A stretch of 64,000 nt of DNA from Ottowia massiliensis (GTDB lineage: Bacteria > Pseudomonadota > Gammaproteobacteria > Burkholderiales > Burkholderiaceae_C), in assembly GCF_900240305.1 (NCBI RefSeq), contig NZ_LT964854.1, forward strand, positions 1,302,001 through 1,366,000, read 5' to 3'. Shown piece after piece: positions 50,492-61,047 of this stretch. The position numbers and the translations under genes were made by a program. Under the pieces are notes generated by a model. That model was given only the letters and a program-made list of their open reading frames with translations. It made no database searches and was not told where the DNA came from. Position 1 is the first letter of the stretch. The number at the start of each line of letters is the position of its first letter.

Positions 50492-51124
50492 ATGACGACC
50501 ACCCCGCCCCCTCCTTTCGCGCTGGCTTCGCAGGCGCTTGAAAAGCTCTCATCGCTGGCCTCGGGCTTGCCCCGCCCTCCCGCGCCGCCGGCCTGGCTGA
50601 CGGATGAGGCAGCGCGCCGCGTGGTGCTGCTGCTCAATCACGTGCTGATGCAAGAGCCTGAGGCGCGTGCGCGGCTGGCGCGGCAAAAGGGCCGCGTGGT
50701 GCGCGTGCAGTGGCGCGGCTGGGGCGCGCAGCTGGCGGCCACGCCAGCGGGCTTGTGCGAGCTGGCCGCTGCGGACGGGCTGCCCGATCTGGTGCTGACG
50801 CTGGCCGATGAGTCGCCCCTGGCGCTGGCGCAAGCGGCCCTGAAAGGGGCTTTGCACGGCGAAAAGCCGGCGGTGCGCATTGAAGGCGACGTGCAATTGG
50901 CTGCCGAGGTGAACTGGCTGGCCGACCACGTGCGCTGGGATGTGGAGGAAGACCTGGCGCGCCTGCTGGGCGACGCGCCCGCGCACGCGCTGGCCCAGGC
51001 GGGCCGCGCGCTGGCGCAGGGGTTGCGCCAGATTGCCGCCGGGCTGCCGGGCGGCGCGGGCCGTGCGGGTTGTTCAGGCGGCGCAGCTGATGTTTCCATG
51101 AACGCAGGCGCGCCACGGCCATGA
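50492..51124 (+). CDS. ubiJ: Ubiquinone biosynthesis accessory factor UbiJ (SCP2 domain)
   Basis: 210 residues. SCP2-like lipid-binding domain; binds ubiquinone intermediates in the Ubi complex. LNHVLMQEPEARARLARQKG, LADESPLALAQAALKGALHG and IEGDVQLAAEVNWLADHVRW, DVEEDLARLLGDAPAH are recognisable. The C-terminal 40 residues are low in complexity. The stop overlaps the ubiB start by 4 bp. In related genomes the Tim44-like gene lies upstream; here hisG does. Confidence 0.85.
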   Translation: MTTTPPPPFALASQALEKLSSLASGLPRPPAPPAWLTDEAARRVVLLLNHVLMQEPEARARLARQKGRVVRVQWRGWGAQLAATPAGLCELAAADGLPDLVLTLADESPLALAQAALKGALHGEKPAVRIEGDVQLAAEVNWLADHVRWDVEEDLARLLGDAPAHALAQAGRALAQGLRQIAAGLPGGAGRAGCSGGAADVSMNAGAPRP

Positions 51125-52695
51125 AAAAACTCTTTCGCGCCTGCTTCATCGCCTGGACGGCGCTGCGCTACGGGCTGGACGAAATGGCTCTTTCCTGCCT
51201 GCCGCGCCCGTGGCTGCGCGCGCTGGGGCGGCTGACGCGGCGCGGCCGGCGGCTGACGGCGCCGCGCGGCCAGCGCCTGCGCATGGCGCTGGAGCGGCTG
51301 GGGCCGATCTTCGTGAAATTCGGCCAGGTGCTCTCCACCCGGCGCGATTTGCTGCCGCCTGACGTGGCCGATGAACTCGCCTTGCTGCAAGACCGCGTGC
51401 CGCCTTTTGCGACGAGTGAGGCCATTGCCATCATCGAAAAAGCCTTTGGCCGCCCGCTGGGGGCCATCTTCACCAGCTTCGAGCGCGAGCCGGTGGCCAG
51501 CGCCTCCATCGCGCAAGTGCACTTCGCCACGCTGACAGACCGCGAGGGCAAGGCGCGCGATGTGGCCGTGAAGGTGCTGCGGCCCGGCATGCTCAAGGTG
51601 ATTGACCAGGACCTGGCGCTCATCCACATGCTGGCTGGCTGGGTAGAGCGCCTGTTTGCCGACGGCAAGCGCCTGCGCCCGCGCGAAGTGGCCGAAGAAT
51701 TCGACAAATACCTGCACGACGAGCTGGATTTGACGCGCGAAGCCGCCAGCGCCGCCCAGCTGCGCCGCAACATGGCCGGGCTGGACCTGGTGCTGGTGCC
51801 CGAAATGTTCTGGGACTACATCCGCGACAACGTGCTGGTGATGGAGCGCATGAGCGGCATCCCCATCAGCCAGACGCAGCGCTTGCGCGAGGCGGGGGTG
51901 GACATCCACCAGCTCGCGCGCGACGGCGTCACCATCTTCTTCACGCAGGTGTTTCGCGACGGCTTCTTTCACGCCGACATGCACCCGGGCAACATCATGG
52001 TCAGCGTCGCGCCCGGAACCTTTGGCCGCTACATCTCGCTGGACTTCGGCATCGTCGGCACCCTCACCGAGTACGACAAGGAATACCTGGCGCAGAACTT
52101 CACCGCCTTTTTCCGGCGCGACTACAAGCGCGTGGCCGAGCTGCACGTGGAAAGCGGCTGGGTGCCCGCCGACACCCGCATCGACGAGCTGGAAGCGGCC
52201 ATCCGCAGCGTGTGCGAGCCTTACTTTGACCGCCCGCTCAAGGAAATTTCGCTGGGCATGGTGCTGATGCGGCTGTTTCAGACCTCGCGGCGCTTCAACG
52301 TCGTCATCCAGCCGCAGCTGGTGCTGCTGCAAAAAACCCTGCTCAACATCGAGGGCCTGGGCCGCCAGCTCGACCCGGACCTGGATTTGTGGAGCACGGC
52401 CAAGCCGTTTCTGGAGCGCTGGATGAACGAGCAAATCGGCCCGCGCCGCCTGCTGCGCGAACTCAAGGCGCAAGCGCCCTACTACGCCAAGCTTCTGCCC
52501 GAGCTGCCGCGTCTGCTGCACGCCCATCTGCAACATTCGGCCGGCCTGCCGCAGCTGCAACAGCAGGTGCGCGATCTGGCCCAGGCGCAGCGCAAAGGCC
52601 GCCGCCTGGCCGCGCTGGCCTGGTGCGCCGCAGGCTTTGCCCTGGGCCTGCTGGCCATGCTGGCGGCGCAGCGCGCTGGGTGGTGGCACGCTTGA
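51121..52695 (+). CDS. ubiB: Ubiquinone biosynthesis ATPase/kinase-like protein UbiB
   Basis: 524 residues, typical length. KxGQ motif in LGPIFVKFGQVLSTRRDLLP (about 60-79), the ABC1/ADCK core with VASASIAQVHFA, VAVKVLRPGM, FFHADMHPGNIMV and LDFGIVGTL, and two C-terminal membrane helices (LAALAWCAAGFALGLLAMLA). It is required for aerobic ubiquinone synthesis. Overlaps ubiJ by 4 bp, so co-translated. No obvious terminator; a family A copy follows. Confidence 0.95.
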   Translation: MKKLFRACFIAWTALRYGLDEMALSCLPRPWLRALGRLTRRGRRLTAPRGQRLRMALERLGPIFVKFGQVLSTRRDLLPPDVADELALLQDRVPPFATSEAIAIIEKAFGRPLGAIFTSFEREPVASASIAQVHFATLTDREGKARDVAVKVLRPGMLKVIDQDLALIHMLAGWVERLFADGKRLRPREVAEEFDKYLHDELDLTREAASAAQLRRNMAGLDLVLVPEMFWDYIRDNVLVMERMSGIPISQTQRLREAGVDIHQLARDGVTIFFTQVFRDGFFHADMHPGNIMVSVAPGTFGRYISLDFGIVGTLTEYDKEYLAQNFTAFFRRDYKRVAELHVESGWVPADTRIDELEAAIRSVCEPYFDRPLKEISLGMVLMRLFQTSRRFNVVIQPQLVLLQKTLLNIEGLGRQLDPDLDLWSTAKPFLERWMNEQIGPRRLLRELKAQAPYYAKLLPELPRLLHAHLQHSAGLPQLQQQVRDLAQAQRKGRRLAALAWCAAGFALGLLAMLAAQRAGWWHA

Positions 52696-52738
52696 TCAGG
52701 CTTTCCGCGCCGCTTGCCTGAAGCGGCCCAGGATGCTT

Positions 52739-52824
52739 TGAAAAGAGAAGCAAATTCAGAGCTTGAAAAAGTGCTCTTGCGCCTGTTCCACTAGAACATC
52801 ATGCTCTGAATAAAGGAGCGAAAT
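52739..52824 (+). repeat. Family A dispersed repeat, copy 13
   Basis: AAAAGAGAAGCAAATTC, arms AGAGC and GCTCT around TTGAAAAAGT, CTTGCGCCTGTTCC, ACTAGAACATCATGCTCTG, AAAGGAGCGAAAT. The arms differ from the usual GGCAT/ATGCC but still pair. Confidence 0.85.
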
Positions 52825-52843
52825 CGCGCCTTTTGCCGTCTGT

Positions 52844-53893
52844 TCAGGCTTGCTGCTGTTGCAGCAGGCGGCGCATGGGCGCGGGCAGGCCCAGGTCAGG
52901 CCAATCGCGCCGCCATTGGCCGGCAATGGGCAGGCGGGCCGTGGCGGGCAGGTGAACGCGGGCGGTGTGCAAGGTGAGGTCTCTGTGCGTGAGCGCGTGC
53001 GCCAGCGGCGGCAGCCACGCCACGCTGGCGCTGGCGGGCAGCGCGTCGAGCAGGGCCTCGCGGCTGTCGAACACGGGCAAGGCGTGCAGGCCCGCCCAGA
53101 TGCCTTTGGCGGGGCGCTTTTCCAGCCAGCACGCGCTTTGCGCTTCGGGCAGCGTTTGCGCCAGCAGCAGCCACAAGGTTTGGGCGCTGCGGCGCAGCTT
53201 GCGGGTTTTGACGGGGTAGCTTTCCGGGCGGCCTTGCTGGCGGGCGGTGCAGTCGGCGGCAACGGGGCAGCGGCCGCACTGGGGCTGGCGCGGCGTGCAG
53301 ACGGTGGCGCCCAGGTCCATCAGGCCTTGCGTGTAGGCGGGCATGTCGGCGCTGTTGGCGGGCAGCAGGGCCAGGGCGCGGGCGTGCAGGGCGCGGGCGT
53401 TGGCGGCCACGGCCAGGTCGCTGGCGTCTCCCAGATGGCGGGTGAGCACGCGCTTGACGTTGCCGTCCAGTATGGCGGCGCGCTCGCCAAAGCAGAAGGC
53501 GGCGATGGCGGCAGCTGTTGAGGGGCCGATGCCCGGCAGCGTTTGCAGCAGGGCGGCGCTGCGGGGAAATTGGCCGCCGAAGCGCTCCATCACCTGCCGC
53601 GCGCACTGGTGCAGGTTGCGGGCGCGGCTGTAGTAGCCCAGGCCGCTCCAGAGGGCCATGACTTCGTCAGACGAGGCGGCAGCCAGCGCAGCTACATCAG
53701 GAAAGCGCTGAATGAAGCGCGCGAAGTAGCCCAGCACGGTGGCTACTTGCGTTTGCTGGAGCATGATTTCCGACAGCCACACGCGGTAAGGATCGCGCGT
53801 GCCCTGCCAGAGCAGGCCGTGGCGGCCATGCTGGCGCTGCCAGTGAAGGAGGCGGGCGGCGAAGCTGGCGGGCGGTTCGCTCGCGCCGCTCAC
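52844..53893 (-). CDS. mutY: Adenine DNA glycosylase
   Basis: 349 residues. Removes A opposite 8-oxoG, partner of MutM in the GO system. SEIMLQQTQVATVLGYFARF, helix-hairpin-helix LPGIGPSTAAAIAAFCFGER, catalytic Asp in AILDGNVKRVLTRH, and iron-sulfur cysteines CTPRQPQCGRCPVAADC. The C-terminal NUDIX-like domain (about 235-340) is complete. The start overlaps the end of the dynamin-like gene by 4 bp, so both are likely one transcript. Confidence 0.95.
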   Translation of the reverse strand: MSGASEPPASFAARLLHWQRQHGRHGLLWQGTRDPYRVWLSEIMLQQTQVATVLGYFARFIQRFPDVAALAAASSDEVMALWSGLGYYSRARNLHQCARQVMERFGGQFPRSAALLQTLPGIGPSTAAAIAAFCFGERAAILDGNVKRVLTRHLGDASDLAVAANARALHARALALLPANSADMPAYTQGLMDLGATVCTPRQPQCGRCPVAADCTARQQGRPESYPVKTRKLRRSAQTLWLLLAQTLPEAQSACWLEKRPAKGIWAGLHALPVFDSREALLDALPASASVAWLPPLAHALTHRDLTLHTARVHLPATARLPIAGQWRRDWPDLGLPAPMRRLLQQQQA

Positions 53894-55884
53894 GAAAGGG
53901 CGGGCAGCATGTCGGCCACCGTGGTCTGGTAGGCGGCAGAAGGCCGGGGCGACACGGAGGCCGGGCTTTGCGCGCGGATGTCGTGCATGTGCGCGGCCAG
54001 CCCTTTTTCGGTTTCGTCCAGCAGGGCCATCTGCTCGTCGATTTCGCTCAGGCGCTGCTCCAGGTTGCCGGCGGCTTCTTCAATGCGGATGATGGCTTCC
54101 ATGCGGCGGTTGAAGGCGCGGCGGCGCTCGCGAAGCTGCGTGTCCACCTGCGAGGAGGAGGTTTTGTTCCACAGCTCGATATCGCCCAGAGCGGTTTCAA
54201 AGATGGAGCGGATGCGCGAGGCCAGCGCGCGCACGAGCTTTTCGGTGAATTCGGGACGGGCGAGCTGGAAGATGTTGCCCATGCCCAGGTACTGCAAATG
54301 GCTGCGCTCGACGGCGCCCAGGTCGTCGATGAAGCGCGACATGTCGGGCGCGGGCGGCGGCTGGAGCGTGAAGCCGTATTCGGCGTTGAGCTGGCGGAAG
54401 GTGGCGTTGAGCATGGTCTCGATTTCCATCTCCATCGTCTGCACTTGCCTGACGATGTCGCGCAGGTTGTCAAACGCCTTGCCGTAGGCTTTTTTCAGGC
54501 CGAACTTGATGCCCGGCTCGCGCAGCGAGGTGCTCAGCTCCAGCAGCTCGCGCTTGATGCTGGAGGCGCCCAGCAGCTTGATGATTTCGCGCAGCAGCTT
54601 CATGTGCACGGCGCGCACGGCCTGCACATTGGCGCCGCTGCGGTCGAATTCGCCTTTGTCCATGTCCACGCGCATGCGCATCTGGCGGATGACGGTCTGG
54701 TTCTTGCCGCGCAGGCCCTGCAATTCCTGCTTTTGCTCGGCCAGCTCGCGCTTGCGCACGGCCAGCACGCGGTGGCAGGCGGCTTCCACGTTGCCCAGCG
54801 CCGCGCGCAGGGCAGATTCAAGCACGGCCTCGCGCTCGCCCAGCATGCGGCGGCCCAGCAGGTCTTCAAAGCGGGGCAGGCGGCTTTCCTGAAGCAGCTG
54901 CTCGTCGCCGCGCACCTTGGCCAGCAGGCCCTTCTGGGCGGACAGTGCGATCACCTGGTCTTTGTCCAGCGAGAGGATTTCGGCCGTCTGCTCGCATTGG
55001 CTGGTGATTTGCTGCTCGATGCGCGCGGGGCTGCTCAGGGCGTCCCACAGCGTGTCGATCTTGTTGAGCACCACAAAGTGCGAGCTGGCGCCCGCCGTCA
55101 TGGGCGAGAGGTGCTCGCGCCAGATGGTCTGGTCGGACTTGGTCACGCCCGTGTCGGCGGCCAGGATGAACACCACGGCCTGCGCCTGCGGAATCAGGTT
55201 CACCGTCAGCTCAGGCTCCGCGCCAATCGCGTTCAGGCCGGGCGTGTCCAGCACCACCAGCCCCTGCTTGAGCAGCGGATGCGCCATGTTGATGAGCGCG
55301 TGCCGCCAGCGCGGCACTTCCACCAGGCCCTGGGCGTTGGTGGGCGGGTTGTCGTCGGGCTGCTCGTCGTGCCAGAAGCCCAGCGCGCGCGCCTGCTCCA
55401 CGGGCACGTGCAGGGTTTCGGAGACTTTTTCCATCACGCTGGCCAGCTGCTCGGCGTCGTTCACGTCCAGATCAAAGCGCGTCCATTTTTCGGGCGCCAT
55501 GCGCCAGTCGGTGAGCGACTGCGGCTGCAAGCGCGTTTCAATGGGCAGCAGGCGCAGGCAAGGGGGCACGCTGGCGTCCCAGCCCAGCTCGGTGGGGCAC
55601 ATGGTGGTGCGCCCGGCGCTGGCGGGCATGATGCGGCGGCCATATCCGGCGAAAAACACGGCGTTGATCAGCTCCGACTTGCCGCGCGAGAACTCGGCCA
55701 CGAAAGCGACGGTGACTTTTTCGGAGCGCAGCTGGTCCTGCACCTGCTGAAGGCGCTCGACGGCGGCATCGTCCAGCAAGTCGCGCGCGCCCAGCCATTC
55801 GGTGAGCGTGCGCAGGCGGCGGGACATGGCGTCGCGCCAGACATGGTGTTGGTCAAATTGTTGGTTGAAAGCGGTCATCGTCAT
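53890..55884 (-). CDS. Bacterial dynamin-like GTPase
   Basis: 664 residues. GTPase domain at the N-terminus: P-loop AEFSRGKSELINAVF (about 62-76), Thr switch in AGRTTMCPTELG, DTPGLNAIG (G3) and VLNKIDTLWDAL (G4). About 350 residues of helical, coiled-coil sequence follow (KRELAEQKQELQGLRGKNQT, LREIIKLLGASSIKRELLEL). No membrane helix. Members of this family act in membrane remodelling or stress protection. ATG 55884 was chosen; the longer frame adds residues without resemblance. Lies upstream of mutY in one unit. Confidence 0.88.
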   Translation of the reverse strand: MTMTAFNQQFDQHHVWRDAMSRRLRTLTEWLGARDLLDDAAVERLQQVQDQLRSEKVTVAFVAEFSRGKSELINAVFFAGYGRRIMPASAGRTTMCPTELGWDASVPPCLRLLPIETRLQPQSLTDWRMAPEKWTRFDLDVNDAEQLASVMEKVSETLHVPVEQARALGFWHDEQPDDNPPTNAQGLVEVPRWRHALINMAHPLLKQGLVVLDTPGLNAIGAEPELTVNLIPQAQAVVFILAADTGVTKSDQTIWREHLSPMTAGASSHFVVLNKIDTLWDALSSPARIEQQITSQCEQTAEILSLDKDQVIALSAQKGLLAKVRGDEQLLQESRLPRFEDLLGRRMLGEREAVLESALRAALGNVEAACHRVLAVRKRELAEQKQELQGLRGKNQTVIRQMRMRVDMDKGEFDRSGANVQAVRAVHMKLLREIIKLLGASSIKRELLELSTSLREPGIKFGLKKAYGKAFDNLRDIVRQVQTMEMEIETMLNATFRQLNAEYGFTLQPPPAPDMSRFIDDLGAVERSHLQYLGMGNIFQLARPEFTEKLVRALASRIRSIFETALGDIELWNKTSSSQVDTQLRERRRAFNRRMEAIIRIEEAAGNLEQRLSEIDEQMALLDETEKGLAAHMHDIRAQSPASVSPRPSAAYQTTVADMLPALS

Positions 55885-56092
55885 CGCTGCGGCCTTGCCC
55901 CTGGGCAGTTGTTTGCCAAACGTAAGCTCAGGGATATTACCTGCTGCCTGCCGCCGCGCTCTTCCGTTTGGCGGACGCCAGACGCCTTTCCTGCCCCCGG
56001 CCAGCCGCCTGAGCCGCACCCGGCGCATCAGACCGCAAGAACGGGAGCTATTCTGCTTCTGTATCCATAGAAGACTCTCCAGGTTTGGCTAA
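55885..56092. other. Intergenic region with promoter of the dynamin-mutY unit
   Basis: About 208 bp. A short stretch GAGCTATTCTGCTTCTG then TATCCATAG (56043-56070) resembles one end of a family A repeat but is too short to call. CTAA at 56089 borders the IS remnant. Confidence 0.4.
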
Positions 56093-56336
56093 GGCCTGTT
56101 GAGAATTGCTGAAATTGAATCACAACCGAAGCCAGATAGATCACCGCCTTGAAGCTGGCGTCGGTCTTGTCACTGTGTATGGCACAAAGCGTTTGAACTC
56201 CTTGAGCTTGCCAAAGAAGTTTTCAATGAGGTGAGGCCAGAGGTACATGTGCTCGTCAATGGACAAAGGCTGGTCTTTGTGAGATCACGATTGGCACGCC
56301 TTGCGCTTGCAATAGCTCTATCAGCCATTGGACATC
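56093..56336 (-). pseudogene. IS5-family transposase, C-terminal remnant with two frameshifts
   Basis: On the minus strand three frame-shifted pieces join into one IS5 transposase C-terminus: DVQWLIELLQAQGVPIVIS, then DEHMYLWPHLIENFFGKLKE with FKRF (the conserved ENFFxKLKEFKR), then DKTDASFKAVIYLASVVIQF. The left edge GGCCTGTTGAGAATT looks like the element's end, next to CTAA. The right edge is fused to a copy of the metH module B 5' region. Confidence 0.85.
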
Positions 56337-56483
56337 AAACGCCTTGGAGCCGCTGACGTTGGTGCGCTCGCCCACATTCACGAACAGCGAGTGTTCATCA
56401 ATTACCAGCGGCTCAAGGCCAGACAGACGCAGCGGCGGGATGGGCGGTTGGGGGGCGTCGGCGGAAGCGGCAGAAGCAGACAT
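56337..56483 (-). pseudogene. Duplicate of the first ~49 codons of metH module B
   Basis: Reads MSASAASADAPQPPIPPLRL, SGLEPLVIDEHSLFVNV, GERTNVSGSKAF, nearly identical to the N-terminus of metH module B (60668 downwards), then switches to transposase sequence. Similarity continues upstream into the leader to about 56565. It is a scar of a segmental duplication or of a recombination event involving the IS. Confidence 0.88.
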
Positions 56484-56565
56484 GAGATTCACTGGAAACC
56501 GGAAAACGCAGCCAGGAGGGCAGGCACGAGACTCGTTTTCGCCCAGGGCATCCGCCAAGCCAGAC
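56484..56565 (-). other. Truncated copy of metH module B leader (riboswitch 3' half)
   Basis: Shares CGAAAACGAG, CCTGCCCTCCTGGCTGCG and GGCTTGGCGGATG with the leader at 60669-60750, but lacks the GGGGCG...GCAACGG 5' half, so no complete aptamer is left. Confidence 0.65.
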
Positions 56566-56675
56566 AGGGCAGCGCACACGGCCATTCGATGCACCGCCCT
56601 GCTGCAACGCTCCTTGGCGAGTCGGGTGTGATTTCGGGATCAGCCCCGCGCTTCAAGAACCGCTGCGGGGCGGCT

Positions 56676-57215
56676 TCAGCCCCGCCCCCAGCGGCCATAC
56701 ATCCACCAGGCCCAGGGCAGGTAGTGGATGAAGCCGTGTTGATCTGAGCGGTGATATGAGTTTGCTTTGATCCACTGGATGACTTGACGCCACCAGACAT
56801 CAAATCTCTCCGGGTCGTAGGCATAACGGCTGACCTTGTCTTCGCCGAGATATGGCCCATCAATAGTCACGCCGCGCGACCAGAACAGCCGCCCGGCTTC
56901 GCGCGAAGGCACAAAAAAGGGGTGGCGCAAGTACTCGATGACCGGCGCACGGTGCGCGTTGATCACGCTTGCGCCGTGCTGGAAGGTTTGGATTTCCGGC
57001 TCCCAGTCGAAGGCGCGGTTCCAGAGCACGAAACCTCGGCTCAGCCTGTCTTGGCTGCGCCGGGGCGGAAAGGCGTTTAGCCACACGCGATCAGCACTGG
57101 GGCTATTGAGCGCCAGGATCTGCACATCCGCCGTCGTGCGCAAAAAGGCCAGAAACCTGCGCTCGTCCCGCATGGTCATGGCCACGGCGATTTGTTTTCC
57201 ACTTCTGGCACCCAT
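56676..57215 (-). CDS. Hypothetical protein, possible immunity protein
   Basis: 179 residues, no signal peptide, acidic and aromatic-rich. It starts MGARSGKQIAVAMTMRDERR and contains FVLWNRAFDWEPEIQTFQHG, VIEYLRHPFFVPSREAGRLF and ERFDVWWRQVIQWIKANSYH. I recall similar stand-alone proteins next to polymorphic toxins in Burkholderiales and Pseudomonas, which fits the decayed toxin tail 49 bases upstream, but I cannot name the family. ATG 57215 is a guess; the open frame extends 13 codons further to a TTG. Confidence 0.6.
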   Translation of the reverse strand: MGARSGKQIAVAMTMRDERRFLAFLRTTADVQILALNSPSADRVWLNAFPPRRSQDRLSRGFVLWNRAFDWEPEIQTFQHGASVINAHRAPVIEYLRHPFFVPSREAGRLFWSRGVTIDGPYLGEDKVSRYAYDPERFDVWWRQVIQWIKANSYHRSDQHGFIHYLPWAWWMYGRWGRG

Positions 57216-57263
57216 CAGAACGATCTCGCAGACAGTCTCTCTGTGCGTTTCCAATGCGCAGTT

Positions 57264-57669
57264 TCAGAACAAACTCCAGATGCCATCAAACAACCTCTTG
57301 CCTGCAAAGCTCCGGCAATGCCTCCCACAAGTACTCCCCCAGACACCAGCCGCACCACTACCGGTCAAACTGCCGGTGGCACGGCCGGAGCGGTTTTTCA
57401 TCTTCTCGGAACGCCTGCGCAACATTGATGGAATCCAGCATGATGCCCAAAGGACGCACGATGCGCCCCGCTTTGCCTAGCCGCTGCCCGATGCGGCGGG
57501 CGGCCCGGTTGTCTGCAAGCTGCTGAGCGCCTTTTAAAACCTGCTCATAGGCGCCGTTCTTCATGCAAAAACCCTGAATTTGAGCTTGCGCCTTGTTCAG
57601 TGAGCAGGGCGGCGACAAATCCGCTCCTGACACACGCTCAATTCCATGCTGGTGCATTAGCGCTTCCAA
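57264..57669 (-). pseudogene. Decayed C-terminal fragment of a polymorphic toxin
   Basis: The frame from 57669 encodes QLADNRAARRIGQRLGKAGR followed by IVRPLGIMLDSINVAQAFRE, a pattern I associate with pore-forming-type tails of secreted effectors. It then breaks; in another frame the sequence goes on as NRSGRATGSLTGSGAAGVWG, a glycine-rich continuation as expected, and stops at 57264. So one frameshift is present, and nothing of the N-terminal toxin is left upstream. Confidence 0.6.
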
Positions 57670-57785
57670 AGCGACCCTAGACCTGCCTTTGTTCGTTCAA
57701 GCACTTTGCGTGAATGCCCAACGCTTCACCCAATGGGGTTTTGAGCGCCTGTCCCCAGAGAGGAAATCTGCAGCAAACAATCGTC

Positions 57786-57826
57786 ATGTATCCAAGTGAC
57801 ATGAGCGATGAACAGTGGGGCACAAC
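57786..57826 (+). mobile_element. IS5-family transposase N-terminal remnant
   Basis: ATG 57786 encodes MYPSDMSDEQWG, the standard start of IS5-type transposases (MYPSDLTDxQW), followed by loss of frame and a stop. Opposite orientation to the C-terminal remnant at 56093. Confidence 0.7.
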
Positions 57827-57849
57827 GCCTGGGACATGATTAAGTCATC

Positions 57850-57866
57850 TTTTTCGTAGCAGGCTC
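57850..57866 (-). repeat. Family C post-stop element (after metH module B)
   Basis: GAGCCTGCTACG directly after the TAA on the minus strand. Short copy. Confidence 0.5.
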
Positions 57867-60668
<2,802 letters not shown>

Positions 60669-60707
60669 GGGATTCACTGAAGACCGGAAAACGCAGCCAG
60701 GAGGGCA

Positions 60708-60785
60708 GGCACGAGCCTCGTTTTCGCGCGGAACATCCGCCAAGCCTGGCGGAAAAAAGCTCCGTTGCGACGCCCCTTGGCAAGA
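60708..60785 (-). promoter_or_regulatory. Probable SAH (S-adenosylhomocysteine) riboswitch upstream of metH module B
   Basis: On the minus strand: GCCAAG (60781-60776) pairs with CTTGGC (60744-60739) as P1; between them stand GGGGCGTCGCAACGG, a CGGA/TCCG hairpin and CCGCCAGGC, all as in the SAH riboswitch consensus (AGGnGCGnYGCRACGG ... CCAGGCUYGG). The 3' side has a CGGA-TGT-TCCG hairpin and then GAAAACGAGGCTC; the expected pairing of GGGGCG with a GCGCUC-like 3' strand is not clean. SAH riboswitches turn on recycling genes, including metH, when SAH accumulates. The site is 40 bases upstream of the ATG. Confidence 0.62.
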
Positions 60786-60919
60786 GGGCGCGCATTCTAG
60801 GCAGCCGCCACGCGCCATGCCGCCGAAGCCGCCCAAAACAGGCTCGCACAAGCGGTCTTTCACCGCCGTCGAGCGTAGCGCTGCAAGCCTTGGGCCGCGC
60901 TTGTCTGGTTTTATAGAAA

Positions 60920-61010
60920 AGGGAGCAAAAATGAAGGGCCAATAATGCCGCTTAACGCTGTTTTTATCGGGGTTTATAGCTACAGATTCAAGAGCAAAAA
61001 ATAGTTTATC
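60920..61010 (+). repeat. Family A repeat, degenerate copy
   Basis: GGGAGCAAAAATGAAGGGCC, AATAATGCC, TTATAGCTACAGATTC, AAGAGCAAAAAAT. The core CCACTAGG is lost. It lies between metH B leader and the glycosyltransferase gene. Confidence 0.45.
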
Positions 61011-61021
61011 TATTTCATGCT

Positions 61022-61047
61022 CTTACGGCCAGGCTTTGAACAGGCGC
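61022..61047 (-). repeat. Family C post-stop element (after glycosyltransferase)
   Basis: GCGCCTGTTCAAAGCCTGGC, CGTAAG directly after the TAA on the minus strand. Confidence 0.55.

Noticed and set aside
53968..56070. 700-codon open frame on the plus strand opposite the dynamin-like gene
   Set aside because: Antisense shadow; the minus strand has a full set of GTPase motifs.
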